This document shows, one piece after another, positions 52,480-63,469 of a DNA stretch of 64,000 nt. The translations under genes were made by a program, and so were the position numbers. Position 1 is the first letter of the stretch. The number at the start of each line of letters is the position of its first letter. The notes beneath the pieces were generated by a model. That model did not search any database, was not told where the DNA came from, and was given only the letters and a program-made list of their open reading frames with translations. The stretch comes from Acanthochromis polyacanthus (Eukaryota; Chordata; Actinopteri; Pomacentridae). The stretch is taken from contig NC_067113.1 of assembly GCF_021347895.1 (NCBI RefSeq), forward strand, positions 8,847,489-8,911,488, read 5' to 3'.

Positions 52480-52800
52480 AAAACTATAGTATAAGACAGC
52501 CTAACTATCTGTTTAGCTAGCCTTATACTTTAGCCAAATTGCTGTTTAACTAGCCTTAAACCTTAGCCACAATGCTATAGTATAAGGCTAGCGAACTATC
52601 AGCTTAGCTAGTCATATACTATTGTTTACCAGTATGCAAACAATAGTAAATATTAGCTAACTATCTGTGTATCTAACCTTATACTTTAGACACAATGCTA
52701 TGGTATAAGATTAGCTAACTATCTGTTTAGTTAGCCTTATACTATGGTTTGCATACTAGTAAAAATTCTTATTAGCTAAGGTATTTGTGAAAGGTAGCTA
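52480..52800. repeat. Imperfect tandem and palindromic repeat
   Basis: Recurring words are gctaactatctgtttag, ctagccttatactttag and cacaatgctatagtataag, spaced about 70-110 bp and partly in inverted order. The cttatac/gtataag pairs could form hairpins. It lies in sobp intron 4, about 1 kb from exon 4. Confidence 0.65.
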
Positions 52801-53849
52801 TTGGCTAGTGGTAACATTAGAGTTGGTTGGTTTGCTAAATGTTTTAGTTTTCCAGACGTGCTAAAATACTATATATTTGTTGAAAACACTTAAGCTCTGA
52901 AGTGTTTAGCTTAGCATCAGTGCACTCAAAATGTTCTGGCAGGGATATTTCCCCTCATAGCAAAGAATTTTCCATCGCAAACAATTGATATACCACATTT
53001 TCAGAACAAGTATTTCACTTACTAACCGTCGGTACAACTGAACCAGACTGTGTGAGTTTCCTAAACATCAGCCAGCACTTTATCAAAGTTGTAATAGCTA
53101 ACTGAACTCGATGCTATGCAGATCTACTTAAAGAAACCATTTAACAGTTTGGGAAACACGCTTATTTAACTAGCACCATTTTATACTGCTGTCTACATTG
53201 TGAAAGTGAATTAGAGATTTCTGAACCTTAGAGATCAGCCTGGTGTTGTAAAAAGATGCGCAAAAACACGCTAAGTCAATTCATGTGCTATCAGAATGCA
53301 TTTTTTGCATCTGGCACAGCATTGCAGACCATGAAGAAGCAAATGACTTCCTCTGTGTAAACTTTAGCCTAAACTTAAGTATTTCACGTGTTCATTTGAA
53401 GCAACTAAATAAAAAGCGAAAAGCTTAAAATGTGTAGACATGACATGCAAAATCTGTCTGACGTTTCATGCTATTTATGTGCACTTTCATGATATTGCAT
53501 CATGGACTGAACCAGGCTAGCTGTCCTTTGGCTCAAGCTGTCTACTGAAGTATGGTTGTGTATTTCCCAAACTGGTAAACAATTTCTTTAAATGTTAGAA
53601 GCTTTTCAACTGATGTAAGCAATTCATGCTATTCCCAGCCATCGTTCACTTGTTGATAACAAGTGTATTACTAAATATACATTTGTTTCAAGCTTGTTTT
53701 GTGAATGTTTGGAAGTGTGAATTTTATATTTTCCTATGTGATGATGATGATGACATGTAGTTGCAGGTAGATTTGGGGCACAATCTGCTTGCAGTCTCTA
53801 AAATATCTAATTTCAAAGTGTCCAGCTGATGATAAGGGAGGGTTTTTAC

Positions 53850-54001
53850 CTTGTTTCTCTTAAAATAGGCTCTGCGGCAGGCAGCGAAGCACTTCTCACT
53901 GCAGAAGCTCTTCAGCTCGCTCCCCATGCTCAGAGAATAGCGTTTGACGCCGACCTTCTGGCACCAGGCGCACATAATCTGCACATTGGATGCATCGTCA
54001 T
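53850..54001 (-). CDS. sobp: Sine oculis binding protein homolog, exon with first FCS zinc finger
   Basis: A 152-bp exon: 2 bases completing a split Asp codon, then 50 codons ending YFKRNK at the donor AAG|GTAAAA (53848-53849). The acceptor is TCTCTCTAG|AT (54002-54003). It encodes the first FCS-type zinc finger: C-x2-C in [10 protein letters not shown], then [10 protein letters not shown], then FCSEKC and a following AAC, the metal-binding pattern shared with MYM-type fingers. This segment is almost identical to mammalian SOBP, the strongest conservation in the protein. The finger is thought to mediate protein interaction rather than DNA binding. Phase agrees with both neighbours. Confidence 0.96.
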
Positions 54002-55063
54002 CTAGAGAGAAAACAACAATGGTGAGGATGGAGTGCTTCACGCCGCAGGCTTTTATCCTGCACAGTCAGCTCCAAGAGAACCATCACTCAAAATCTGTAG
54101 TCTGTTTTAGTTATTTTAAAGATTTATTTTTATTTCTGCTTCGGCCAAAGTTGACCTTGTGGTACATACCTTAAACTTTCTGATTAAAAAATCATGCTAT
54201 AGGCTTAGTAGAAATTTAAAAAGCCATAGCAGAGCATAAGCATGCAGATGTATTATATACACAGACTAAAAGCATTAATTCCACTGATTAAGCCCAGCTG
54301 CTGGCCCGGTTAAATCTTTTCAAGATTCAAGCCACAAAACCGCCGTAGGATTTATAATGAAGCCCTGCCATGGGTAAACGTAGCCGAACCGGATGAGCCT
54401 GGGACATGGGAAAAAACCTGTTTGTGGCGGTTCTCTGTGGGTATTAGAGAGCCTGAAGTGGACGTAAGTATGTCCGCTGACGATGCTGGAGACGACACAG
54501 GAGCCACTGACAGAAGGTGCGGTTTCCTCGAGAAATTATCCTCGCAATTTATGCCGACAAAATTGTCAGTTAGGTGCAGTTTGTTTATCAAGACAGTGCA
54601 TTTATTGAGAGAATTTTAAGAAGAGCGCTAGCTGTTCCCAGTTACACATCTCTGATCTCCACACAAACACTGAACTTAATGGGAAGTCGCGCTTAAATTT
54701 TTTTATATATTCCCAAATTATTCATGATGAGGGCACTCTGAGGGCAGGGAGAGGGAAGAAAAAGAAGGAAATTAAAAACATGAGGGGAAAGAACAAAAAG
54801 AAAAGAAATACATAAACAAGTGAAGCAGGCAGCCCACAAGGACAGTCACAGTGACAAAAAACATTCACTTTAGTCAGGGTTTATGACGGAGTTCATTTAA
54901 AAAAGATATTAAAATTAGAGGTATAGGGCATTAAAAATACATTTAATTGTATTTTGATTGTGGACAGTTAAGCTGTTAACTGGTGTTAGTGTAAAAAAAG
55001 ACACAATTCTCAATATAAAAGTATTAAACTTGAAATGGGATGTTTGAAATGTTCTAAAATGAA

Positions 55064-55209
55064 TAGTGCTGTCAAATGATAAAATTTTTTTAATCTGATT
55101 AATCATGGGGTTGTGGATTATTTAGATTAATCGCAAATAAATCTCTTTCATTTTTAATCTACATTAATTGCATTCATTTTGAATCAAGACACAGACTCTA
55201 GAAAGAAGA

Positions 55210-55267
<58 letters not shown>

Positions 55268-55714
55268 TACTGCGCAGTGTTTTCCATTTCGAGTTGGTTT
55301 GTTTCTTCTTGCACAGGCAATATCAAACTCTCCATATTTAATATTTTCCAGGTGGTGTTTTTGGTAAGAGAATGCTTTTTTGTATATTTCTATCTTGGCA
55401 TAGTGTATCTCCATCTTCAAGCTTGATTCACTGACTAAGATCATTTTGGTTGGGTTATATTTTATATTTTTTTAGTTCCTTTTCTTATTCATAATCACAA
55501 CAGCAACCTACAGCATTGATAGTATTGTTGTCTAGAATGGGACTGAATGAGTTTAATTAAGGTTCTATAAATAAAATAATCACTGGATCCATTTGACGAT
55601 AACTGGACAAACTGCTTGAAATGCATTGCCAGAGAAATTTCAGGTATTTTGAGTCATTCTGGAGATGCTTTAATTTTTAATCAGATTAATCATGATGATG
55701 GATTAACAGCCCTA
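55064..55714. mobile_element. Non-autonomous TIR element, 'gctgtcaa...taatcagattaatcatg' type
   Basis: The left end is tagtgctgtcaaatgat with taatctgattaatcatg. The right end is its inverse, taatcagattaatcatga with ggattaacagcccta. The family is common in fish, with likely hAT-like ends. No transposase frame is present. An (AT)n run lies at 55212-55264. Confidence 0.7.
55212..55264. repeat. (AT)n microsatellite
   Basis: About 26 AT units inside the TIR element. Confidence 0.95.
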
Positions 55715-56899
55715 AAAAATAAAAGTATTAAAGAAGAAAATACAACAGACTAAAATCACAAACAGTGGTTGCTGCCGTAGTGTTTGCTACTGTGAGTGCA
55801 TGTTTGCATGTTAATGGGCATTCTGGCTGCAGGGCTCTGGCATTAAAGGTGGACTGCAGCAAGTTATCAGAAAGGATATTTTTCTGTTGATATATACAAG
55901 CGTGTGTCTCAGAAAATGCAGCTTTGACTTGTGTAGGAGGGCAGCAACAAGTTCAGCTTACAAAGTCCACGAGAAAGCATTCGAAACTGTGAATTCATAA
56001 GACAAAAAGAGAACACTCAAATCTCATCTGTCTCCTAAGATTTGTGTTCAGCTTTGACAAATTTCTGAGTGCATCTGCAGCTGACCCCCTTACATTCCTG
56101 TCATCCAGCCCGTTGTTTAACCTTTCATTTAAATGTGCTGTATGCAGCTGCAGTGTTGCTGTGCGGTCAGTGTGGGCAACAAATTATTTTAACAGCCCCT
56201 CGGCGACACTGAAATGCCTCTTCTGTGGTAAACTGTGACTGCTGATGATGAGCTGCGGGCTTTTAGTGCCGTCGCTGTTGAAATGAGAGAGATCCTCCGA
56301 GATTCCCTCCAGTATCTCCCAATTATCACATTATGACCGTACGCGGGTGTGAGGGTGAAAAAACGCAGGCCCATTAGTCTTTCACCTCCGTTCACCTCCT
56401 TATCGCACGCTGGCCAGGCTTTTCACCTCTCGCAGAGCTTAATGGATCTACAGGGCCATCAGATTTTAAGTAAAGACTAACTCACAATTAAGGGAATAAC
56501 TCCCCAGGGCCCTAAAGACAGCACAGAGGACCCAACATGCATATTTTATGTCTTTCCTTCCCCTCTGCACTGTCTCATTCCCATAGTCTCTCTGCCTTTT
56601 TTGTGTCTGCTGCTGCCCACTGCAGCGATAAGAGCAAAACAAGAAATAGCTTAATTCTAAGCTGACTGGGTGGGTGAATCTGGGTTTAAAAAATGCATGC
56701 ACCACAGCATAATAAACAGGATGGAAGGCCAATATGTGATATGAAATCACAACATCTTTCACAATATCTCAATGTTTTCATACAAAGAGACATCTTGAGG
56801 TGGAGTTGTTTTTAGCCTTCCCACATCCTGGCGCCTCCTATCAAGCTCATCTCCAAACACTCACATCTGCATGAGGGGGGGAAATAACACGGCAGTAAT

Positions 56900-57380
56900 T
56901 ATGCAGCCTCCGTACTAAATGCCACCGTCGTTCGCCGTACCTGCACCTCAAAAGGTCCTTTGTCGGTTTTTGTGGGGGCACATGAATAATTCATTGTGTG
57001 TGGAGGTGGGGGTGAGGGGAAACGAGCTGAAGGAGGTGTCGGCCGGTTGGTTAGTCGGCGCTGGGCTTTAAGTGGGACCACACCATCTGTTTCCCCGCCT
57101 AGGCAGGGCCAGCGGGGACTCCTCTTGGGCGATGCCAAGGCGGCTCGCTCCCTCCGCCGGGGCGTACCAGCCTCCTGTCCACAGCAGACGCAAGGGATAA
57201 TGAAGCCCTCTGTCTGGCCGAGGAGCACGGACGTTTCCTCAGAGAGCTGATGGGGTAGTATTGACACTTGGGCAGGTGGAGGAAAACAAGGTGTACAGCA
57301 GGTAGCTAGCTCATTAGTGGCCTGTCCCTGCCTCATACAGGAGCTCTGTGGCCGTCGCAAACACCGAAACTTTCAGCGCT
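56900..57380. other. GC-rich island inside sobp intron 3
   Basis: CpG- and GC-rich compared with the surrounding intron. Clusters such as cctccgccggggcg lie near 57150-57170. It could be an intronic promoter, an enhancer or an unrecognised alternative exon. Open frames run through it on both strands, as expected of GC-rich DNA. Confidence 0.3.
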
Positions 57381-57809
57381 GCATAGACATTCAGTTTTCA
57401 TGCAAGTAGGTTTGTAGCTTCAATGCAAAGTAATGTGTTTGGAGAACAGCTGTGGAGGGAATAGACGTTTCTTCTTTCTGACTGGAGAAATGAGTGTGTG
57501 TGTGTGTGTGGTGTGTGTTTGGGTGAATTCATCAGCAATCAGCGCTGGGCTCAAAGTGACCTTGATCTTTTAGAGAAATTTAAAATGTAACCTTGTTGGT
57601 AACATAAAAGCCTAAAGCAGCTGTAAGTGTCCACAGCAGCTCTGAGGCGGGCTGCATGGAGCACATTTTGATACTGGGTTGGTTTTTTTTCTGGCAGTCA
57701 TCATGTTTAAGTGTTTTCTTGACAAAAAAAAAGGATATGTATAAGCCTAAACTACTTTTCAATTAATCTCCTGCACTAATCTCTCCAAAAAGGCATGAGT
57801 GCTATGTAC

Positions 57810-58019
57810 CTGCAGGGGGCTTGATGAGCGGTGGGGGGATCATGGGGACGATGATGGGCAGGTTGCCATGCTCCTTGGTGCTGGGCGTGGAGGTGGACGC
57901 CGTGGTGGAGGACTCTGTGACTCCGTTCCTGGATCCTGGCAGCGACTGCGAGCTGTTGGCTCGGTCGGGAGAGCTTTCGCTGTTCTCTGTTGAAGCTGGG
58001 ATTTTTGGCAACGAGTTTT
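57810..58019 (-). CDS. sobp: Sine oculis binding protein homolog, exon 3
   Basis: A 210-bp exon: 2 bases completing a split Glu codon, 69 codons, then 1 base of the next split codon. The acceptor is CCCCGTCTAG|AA (58020-58021) and the donor is GCAG|GTACAT (57808-57809). It starts NSLPKIP and ends IIVPMIPPPLIKPPA, matching mammalian NSLPKPK and IIVPLIPPPFIKPPA. The middle is Ser/Thr-rich (SSTTASTSTPSTKEHG) and diverged, as it is between paralogues. It forms the linker from the N-terminal domain to the first zinc finger and is predicted to be disordered. Confidence 0.95.
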
Positions 58020-59897
58020 CTAGACGGGGAAAAAAATGAGGCAAAATAGAGTGTTTACTGCCCAAATGATGAGCAGCACACACTGAAAATACCGTGGTAA
58101 TGTGAGGTCCTAATATCTCTAAAAAAAATGCATTCAATACTTAAGAAGCACAAATGAAAATGCATATCTGTTTTTGAGGTGGGATGTTTACGTTGAATCC
58201 CCTAAAACACACTTTGAAATGTAGGCATCTTCCATAACATCTAAATAAGGTTTAAGCTGAACCAGGCAGTAATTTTACTAGTTTTTATTAGTAAACAACC
58301 AAACAGCTATATGTGAAAGACTTGCTTGTCTTAACAATCCCACACAGAATGAACAGCTTCGTCTCCTTTAGCATCTTCCAGCTCTTTGTTTTGGTTCTTC
58401 AGATGCATCTTTAATGCATCAGCTCAGCATTCTGGCTGTTGTCTGAACTGTTCTGGATGCAGAAAGCAGCAGTTTTTGGAGAAAAACTCTAATAAACTCA
58501 CTGGCCTAAACCAGAGGTGTCACACATGCGTCCCGTGGGCCAAAACCGGTCCTCCAGAGGGTCCAATCCGGCCCTCAAAGTGAAAAACTTACAGAGAAGA
58601 CATTAACTGCAGATTGGAAATCAGTAAAATTGTAAATTTAAAACAAATTCTTTGTCTTGTTTTTGTTGTTTTATGTCTTTCTCTTGTCTTTGTCTTTTGT
58701 CTCATGTTTTTGTCATTTTGTTTCTCATTTTTGTTGTGTTTTTTATCTCTCTTGCATTTTATGTCTTATTTTTGTCATCTTGCATTTTGCTTTATTTGCT
58801 GTTTTGTGCATAGTTTTTGTCGTTTTGTGCTTTTTTGTTTCACTTGTGTTGTCTAATTTTTGTGGCATTTTGTTTTTCACTTTTATCATTTTTTGTCTTG
58901 TTTTTGTCGTTTTGTGTCTTTTTTGTCACTTTGGAGCGTTTTGGTTAATTTTTTGTCTCTTTTTGTTTTGTTTCATTTTGTTTATCCATTTTTTTGTCAT
59001 TTGTTTATCACTTTTACTGTTTTGTGTTTCATTTTTGTCATATTTTGAAGTGTTTTTCTTTTTTTTGTCTGACTTTTGTCATTTTGATCACAAAGTAGAA
59101 TATTACATCATTCAGTTCCAGGTGACTAAATGTTGTGTTTCTTTGTCAACGCTGTGAACTAGAAATTGCAATGTCTAAATGATAAACTGAGGCTGAATGT
59201 TGCTGAAAATGAATTTATTTTTCTTAACAAATTTCAGGTTGTTTATGATGTTTTGTAAAAAGGGAATTCCTTAAATGTGAACATTTTCAGAATGTACTTT
59301 TTTTTGCATTAAAACAAAGGAAACATTTTGGGTTTTGTTATTTATAGGTTATTCTGCTGTGATTTTTAATGGTCCGGATCACTAGAGATCAAACTGGACT
59401 GAATGTGGAACCTGGACTAAGATGATTTTGACACCTCTGATCTATACAGACCGAGCTTAGACTTGTCAAAGAGGCAACACAACATGAATTCAAATGGTGC
59501 TCCATGTCTTGTGTATGTAGGCAGTTGTTAACTTTATGAGATTTTTTTATCAAATTTTACCTGTTGAGCTCCACCCTCTTCAACCCAGTGAGAAAATGAG
59601 AACAAAAACACAAACAGACATCTGCCAATGTGATTTAAACAATAAATGGAACTTAACTCATGCACTCAGACTGAGAAGCTGCTTCAAACTGGTTCTGAAT
59701 CAGAGGTATCAGTCGCATGTCAGCAGCCTGTCAACATGCATTTATTATGTTTTATGCTCCTTTCATGAGCCGTTAATATTAGCACATTGTCTTTTAATGC
59801 AGCTCATGATCACGTGGTCGATGATGAAGCAGAGCAGGCAGCCACACGTAACGTAAAGTTTACGGTAACAGGGCTGTAGATGACTAGCTTTCTGTAC
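58020..59897 (-). other. sobp: sobp intron 2
   Basis: Half of this 1.9-kb intron is hAT MITE copy 5 (58512-59439). The rest is unique, with no recognised exon. Confidence 0.85.
58512..59439 (+). mobile_element. hAT-type MITE, copy 5
   Basis: Starts cagaggtgtcacacatgcg and ends gatgattttgacacctctg. The flanks gcctaaac and atctatac agree at only 5 of 8 positions. The internal minisatellite lies at about 58650-59080. Confidence 0.8.
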
Positions 59898-60018
59898 CTT
59901 TGAGGACAGAGATGTGCTGTGGCGTCTCCCCGATCTCCAGGTTGTCAGAGTCTCTCAGCTCCACCTTGTCGTAGCCGTACCAGCCCAGCAGCTCATTCAT
60001 GGTGTTCTCTGCAAAGCT
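59898..60018 (-). CDS. sobp: Sine oculis binding protein homolog, exon 2
   Basis: A 121-bp exon: 40 codons plus one base. The acceptor is TGTTGCAG|AGC (60019-60020) and the donor is AAAG|GTACAG (59896-59897). It encodes [20 protein letters not shown] and ends QHISVLK, essentially the conserved N-terminal block of SOBP. The stretch between ([12 protein letters not shown]) is shorter and diverged compared with mammals. The role of this block is not known to me. The initiator exon, which should encode about 30 mostly basic residues, was sought up to 64000 on the minus strand and not found, so it lies beyond the right edge. Confidence 0.95.
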
Positions 60019-60127
60019 CTGCAACACAAACGAAAGGACGATGAGGCTCACAGAAAAGGTCTACAAACAGGAATAAAAACAGGAATAAAACTGAAATAAA
60101 ACCAGTGTAATCTGCTTTAATGTAGAC

Positions 60128-60463
60128 CAGGGGTGTCAAACATGCGGTCCGTGGGCCAAAACCGGTCCTCCAGAGGGTCCAATCCGGCCCTCAAAGTGTA
60201 AAAATTACATTTAAGATTTCTTTGGAGTATTTCTACTAATTTTTAAAAAATATTTACAGGCATTTTCTTGCCAAATCGGGGGATTTTATTTTTGTAGAAA
60301 ACTTTTAAGGGAAACTTTTCAGGAATTGTTGGAATTTTCTTCCTGAAGGTTTTGCAATTTCTTTTGGAAATTTGAGGATTTTTTTTTCTGAATTTTTGGA
60401 TTTTTTTCAGACAAGGACACAATATTTTTTGTTGCCCATAAATGAAGACAGCAGGAGGGTTAA
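60128..60463 (+). mobile_element. Chimera: hAT MITE 5' end joined to a second MITE's 3' half
   Basis: 60128-60207 is the left end of the hAT family (caggggtgtcaaacatgcgg). From about 60208 to 60463 the sequence instead matches the right half of the element at 62572-63072, ending gaagacagcaggagggttaa. No right hAT end is present. Confidence 0.75.
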
Positions 60464-61259
60464 TCCACAGAGCGCTGCAGCACAGTTAGAAAAATAACGG
60501 GCAGCAACATAGCAAAAGTCAAACAGTAGCTAGTTAGATGTGAGTAACTTTTGAAGCAAAATCCCATGAAATATTAATGTTACCCAAGGTAATATGTTAA
60601 AATGTGGAGCAGAATGAAGATAAATTAGCTTTGAGGTCACTTGTTGTTAAAGCAAATGCAACAATCCAGCACTTTGTTGCATTTGTTGCGCCTCTCGTGA
60701 GACCTTGACCAGCGCTTTAGATTTGTCCACAACAACACATTTCTTCAACTAATTAGGCAAAGAAACCATGATCCCATTCAAAATTTAAAGCTGTGCTCAG
60801 ACAAATCCACAACGTAGTTTTTTCCCTCCAGGTCTTCTTGATAAGTGCGGGTCAACCTAATTGGGGGGAACTCCTGTCCAAACGCTGCGGTGAGCATCCA
60901 GCTGAACTAATGGGCCCGATCACGGCACAATAAAAGAGGAGGATCTTATCAGAGTGTAATAAAGAGAACGGGAACCCTATCACAGCACACCAACCCGCAC
61001 AGAAAATGGATCAAATTACAGTAGAGCAGTAAGCGCAGCACAGCAGAGACAGTAGCAGCAGAGATAAGGCGTCCATGCATGGAGCTTTGATGCTGAGGTT
61101 TTCAGTCTTTCCTCCAGATTGGTTGGAAATGTTTTCTCTGCTTCATTGAAATAACACAGACTCTACCGCTGATTCATTCATGCTTTAGGAAACCAGCAAC
61201 ACACAGAAGATTAGCCATACCTTTGTCAACTATAACATACTGTAACGGTACTTCTAATA

Positions 61260-61727
61260 CAGGGGTGTCAAACATGCGGCCTGTGGGCCAAAAGCGGTCC
61301 CCCAGAGGGTCCAATCCGGCCCTCAAAGTGTAAAAATTCTGGAGAAGACATTAACTGCCGATTGTAAATTTGTAAAGCTGTAAATTTAAAATAATTTATA
61401 GACCATGACAAGTTTAGCTTTGACTAAATGTTGTGTTCCTTTTGAGACACTCTGATCTGGAAGCTGTAATGTGGAAATGATAAACTGAGGCTGAATGCTG
61501 CTGAAACTGAATTTATTTTTCTTAAAAAATTTAAGTTTGTTCATGATGTTTTGTAAAAAGATAATTCCTTAAATGTGACCATTTTCAGAATGTACTTTTT
61601 GCACTAAAACAAAGTAAAAATCTGTTGTTATTTATCGGTTATTATGCTGTGATTTTACTGGTCCGGTCCACTGAGATCAAACTGTGCTGAATGTGGAACC
61701 TGGACTAAGATGAGTTTGACTCTCCTG
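61260..61727 (+). mobile_element. hAT-type MITE, copy 7, short form with perfect 8-bp target duplication
   Basis: Starts caggggtgtcaaacatgcgg and ends gatgagtttgactctcctg. A perfect 8-bp direct repeat ttctaata is at 61252-61259 and 61728-61735. At 468 bp it lacks the internal minisatellite of copies 1-5 but aligns with their two flanks. Confidence 0.93.
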
Positions 61728-62571
61728 TTCTAATACCTCATTTTGATGAATCTACTTTATGGTTCAAGCTTCATTCTCAGTTAGTTTCTTCTATTTTTTT
61801 CCTCTTATGTGCCTTTAACTTTTTAAAAATCATCCTACCCCACATTAAATGCAATAAGTACTCATTCCATGTATTTTATAGCTGCAAAAGTTCATTAAAT
61901 TAAAATATTCTCAATGTGTTTTGATTTTAAACACATTTACATAAAAGTCAGCCTGGCATATTTAGTATCTTTTGAAGCTTTGGGATCTCTACTGAAATTT
62001 GAAACACATTTCTGTGAATCTGCACAGCTTGAACCTGTAAAAAGCGTTTATAGGACACATTCTCAGTTTCTGCTCAGAGGTAGATGAGAATAGCAACACC
62101 AGATTATATTTTACTCCAATCAGATCATAAAATCCTCAGGTTTTACTTTGTTATTGTGGGTTTTGTACCAAACAGTTTGTTGGCCACCGATCTAATGATC
62201 AAATGTTCAGGATTCCAGAAAAAGCTGCTCGTTCCTGCTGAGATGTCTTCACTTCACTAGAAGGCTGCTGCCAGAGATGCACACTGACTGGAAACAGGGA
62301 CAACAGCGAGCCTAACTCTCCCCATATCAACACAGTGATCCTGGCAGCACCTCTAAAGATCACTAATAAAACAGCATCTCTTCTGATTAATCACTGTCAC
62401 AGTCGGAGCGTAAAGTCAGTTTTAGGTTTACAGGATGACTGCATGGCTGGATCCTGTGCTGGGCAACTTACTTCTTTCTTTTTGGAACAGTTAAAAAAAC
62501 GGCCTTGCTGGAGCAATTAGTGAGCTTTATTAGTAATCAGTAAGCTGGTAGGTGGATTCTGTTATTGCCTG

Positions 62572-63072
62572 AACCCTCCTGTCGTCCTGCGGGTCAAATT
62601 GACTCATTTTAAAGTTTGAAAATGTGGAAAAAATACAGATTTTCACAGTGAACATTTCCACATTTTCAGCATTTTTGGTAAATTTTCGAGCATTTTTTTG
62701 TGGAAAAAAAGGAATGTTAAAAAAAAGTGTTTCTTTAAGAACATTGGGGAAAAATTTTATTTTCCAAATGTTCTTAAAGAAAATATTACAATTTTATATG
62801 GAATCATTTTAGATCATTTTAGGATTTTAGGGGAAGATTTTTATTCGTTTTTATAAAATATTTACAATTTTTATTTTTTTATTTGCTATTTCTTGCCAAA
62901 TTTGGGGATTTAAAAATAATAATAATAATTTTAAGGGAAATTTCAGGAATTTTCTTCCAGAAGATTTTACAATTTTTTATAAATTTGATGAGTTTTTTTT
63001 TGCTGGATTTTGGGATTTTTTTCTGACAAGGTAACAACATGTTTCGGTGGCGTAAATGAAGACAACAGGAGC
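62572..63072. mobile_element. MITE with 'ccctcctgt' inverted ends
   Basis: Starts aaccctcctgtcgtcctgcg and ends aatgaagacaacaggag, inverted ends of roughly 12 bp. The interior is AT-rich with t/a runs and an internal hairpin around tctttaagaacattgg and ccaaatgttcttaaaga. The related end at 60463 is followed by TTAA, which suggests a TTAA-targeting (piggyBac-like) origin; this is inference. Confidence 0.65.
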
Positions 63073-63469
63073 TCATCTTCTGCTGGCTTTAGCTTCATAT
63101 TTGTACAAACCTAAATGGAACATCAATGTTCTCATCAGTTCTTGTCCAGACAGAGAAGAACCATACTTATAAAATGTTAAACTATTCCTGTGAGAGGTTT
63201 TTTTTAATATTGAAGTGGTTGATATCAATGTAGCTGCACAACGCGGCTAAAAACAGTGAATGTGAACGAGCCAATAGTGAAAACACAGAGTCATTTGGTT
63301 CATCACAGTTCACAGTTATAGTCCGTCTCTAGATGCTGAATAATCCCTTAAAAACTCATCTGTGTGTTTCAAAGTTACATAATTGGAAGGAAAGCTGCTT
63401 TCCTGACATAAAATGGCTTCGATGGTCCTGAGTCATTCTATAACTGAGGGACTTTTGAAATCCATGGGA

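Larger units (their letters stand above)
54002..57809 (-). other. sobp: sobp intron 3
   Basis: Contains a TIR element (55064-55714) with an internal (AT)n run, a unique GC-balanced stretch at 56040-56460 and a GC-rich patch at 56900-57380. A minus-strand 153-codon frame in that patch has no supported splice context. A (TG)n run lies at 57494-57518. Confidence 0.85.

Noticed and set aside
56899..57360. 153-codon minus-strand frame inside sobp intron 3
   Set aside because: It lies in GC-rich DNA where stops are rare, has frames open on both strands, and no SOBP segment is missing between the adjoining exons. Kept only as a GC-rich island.
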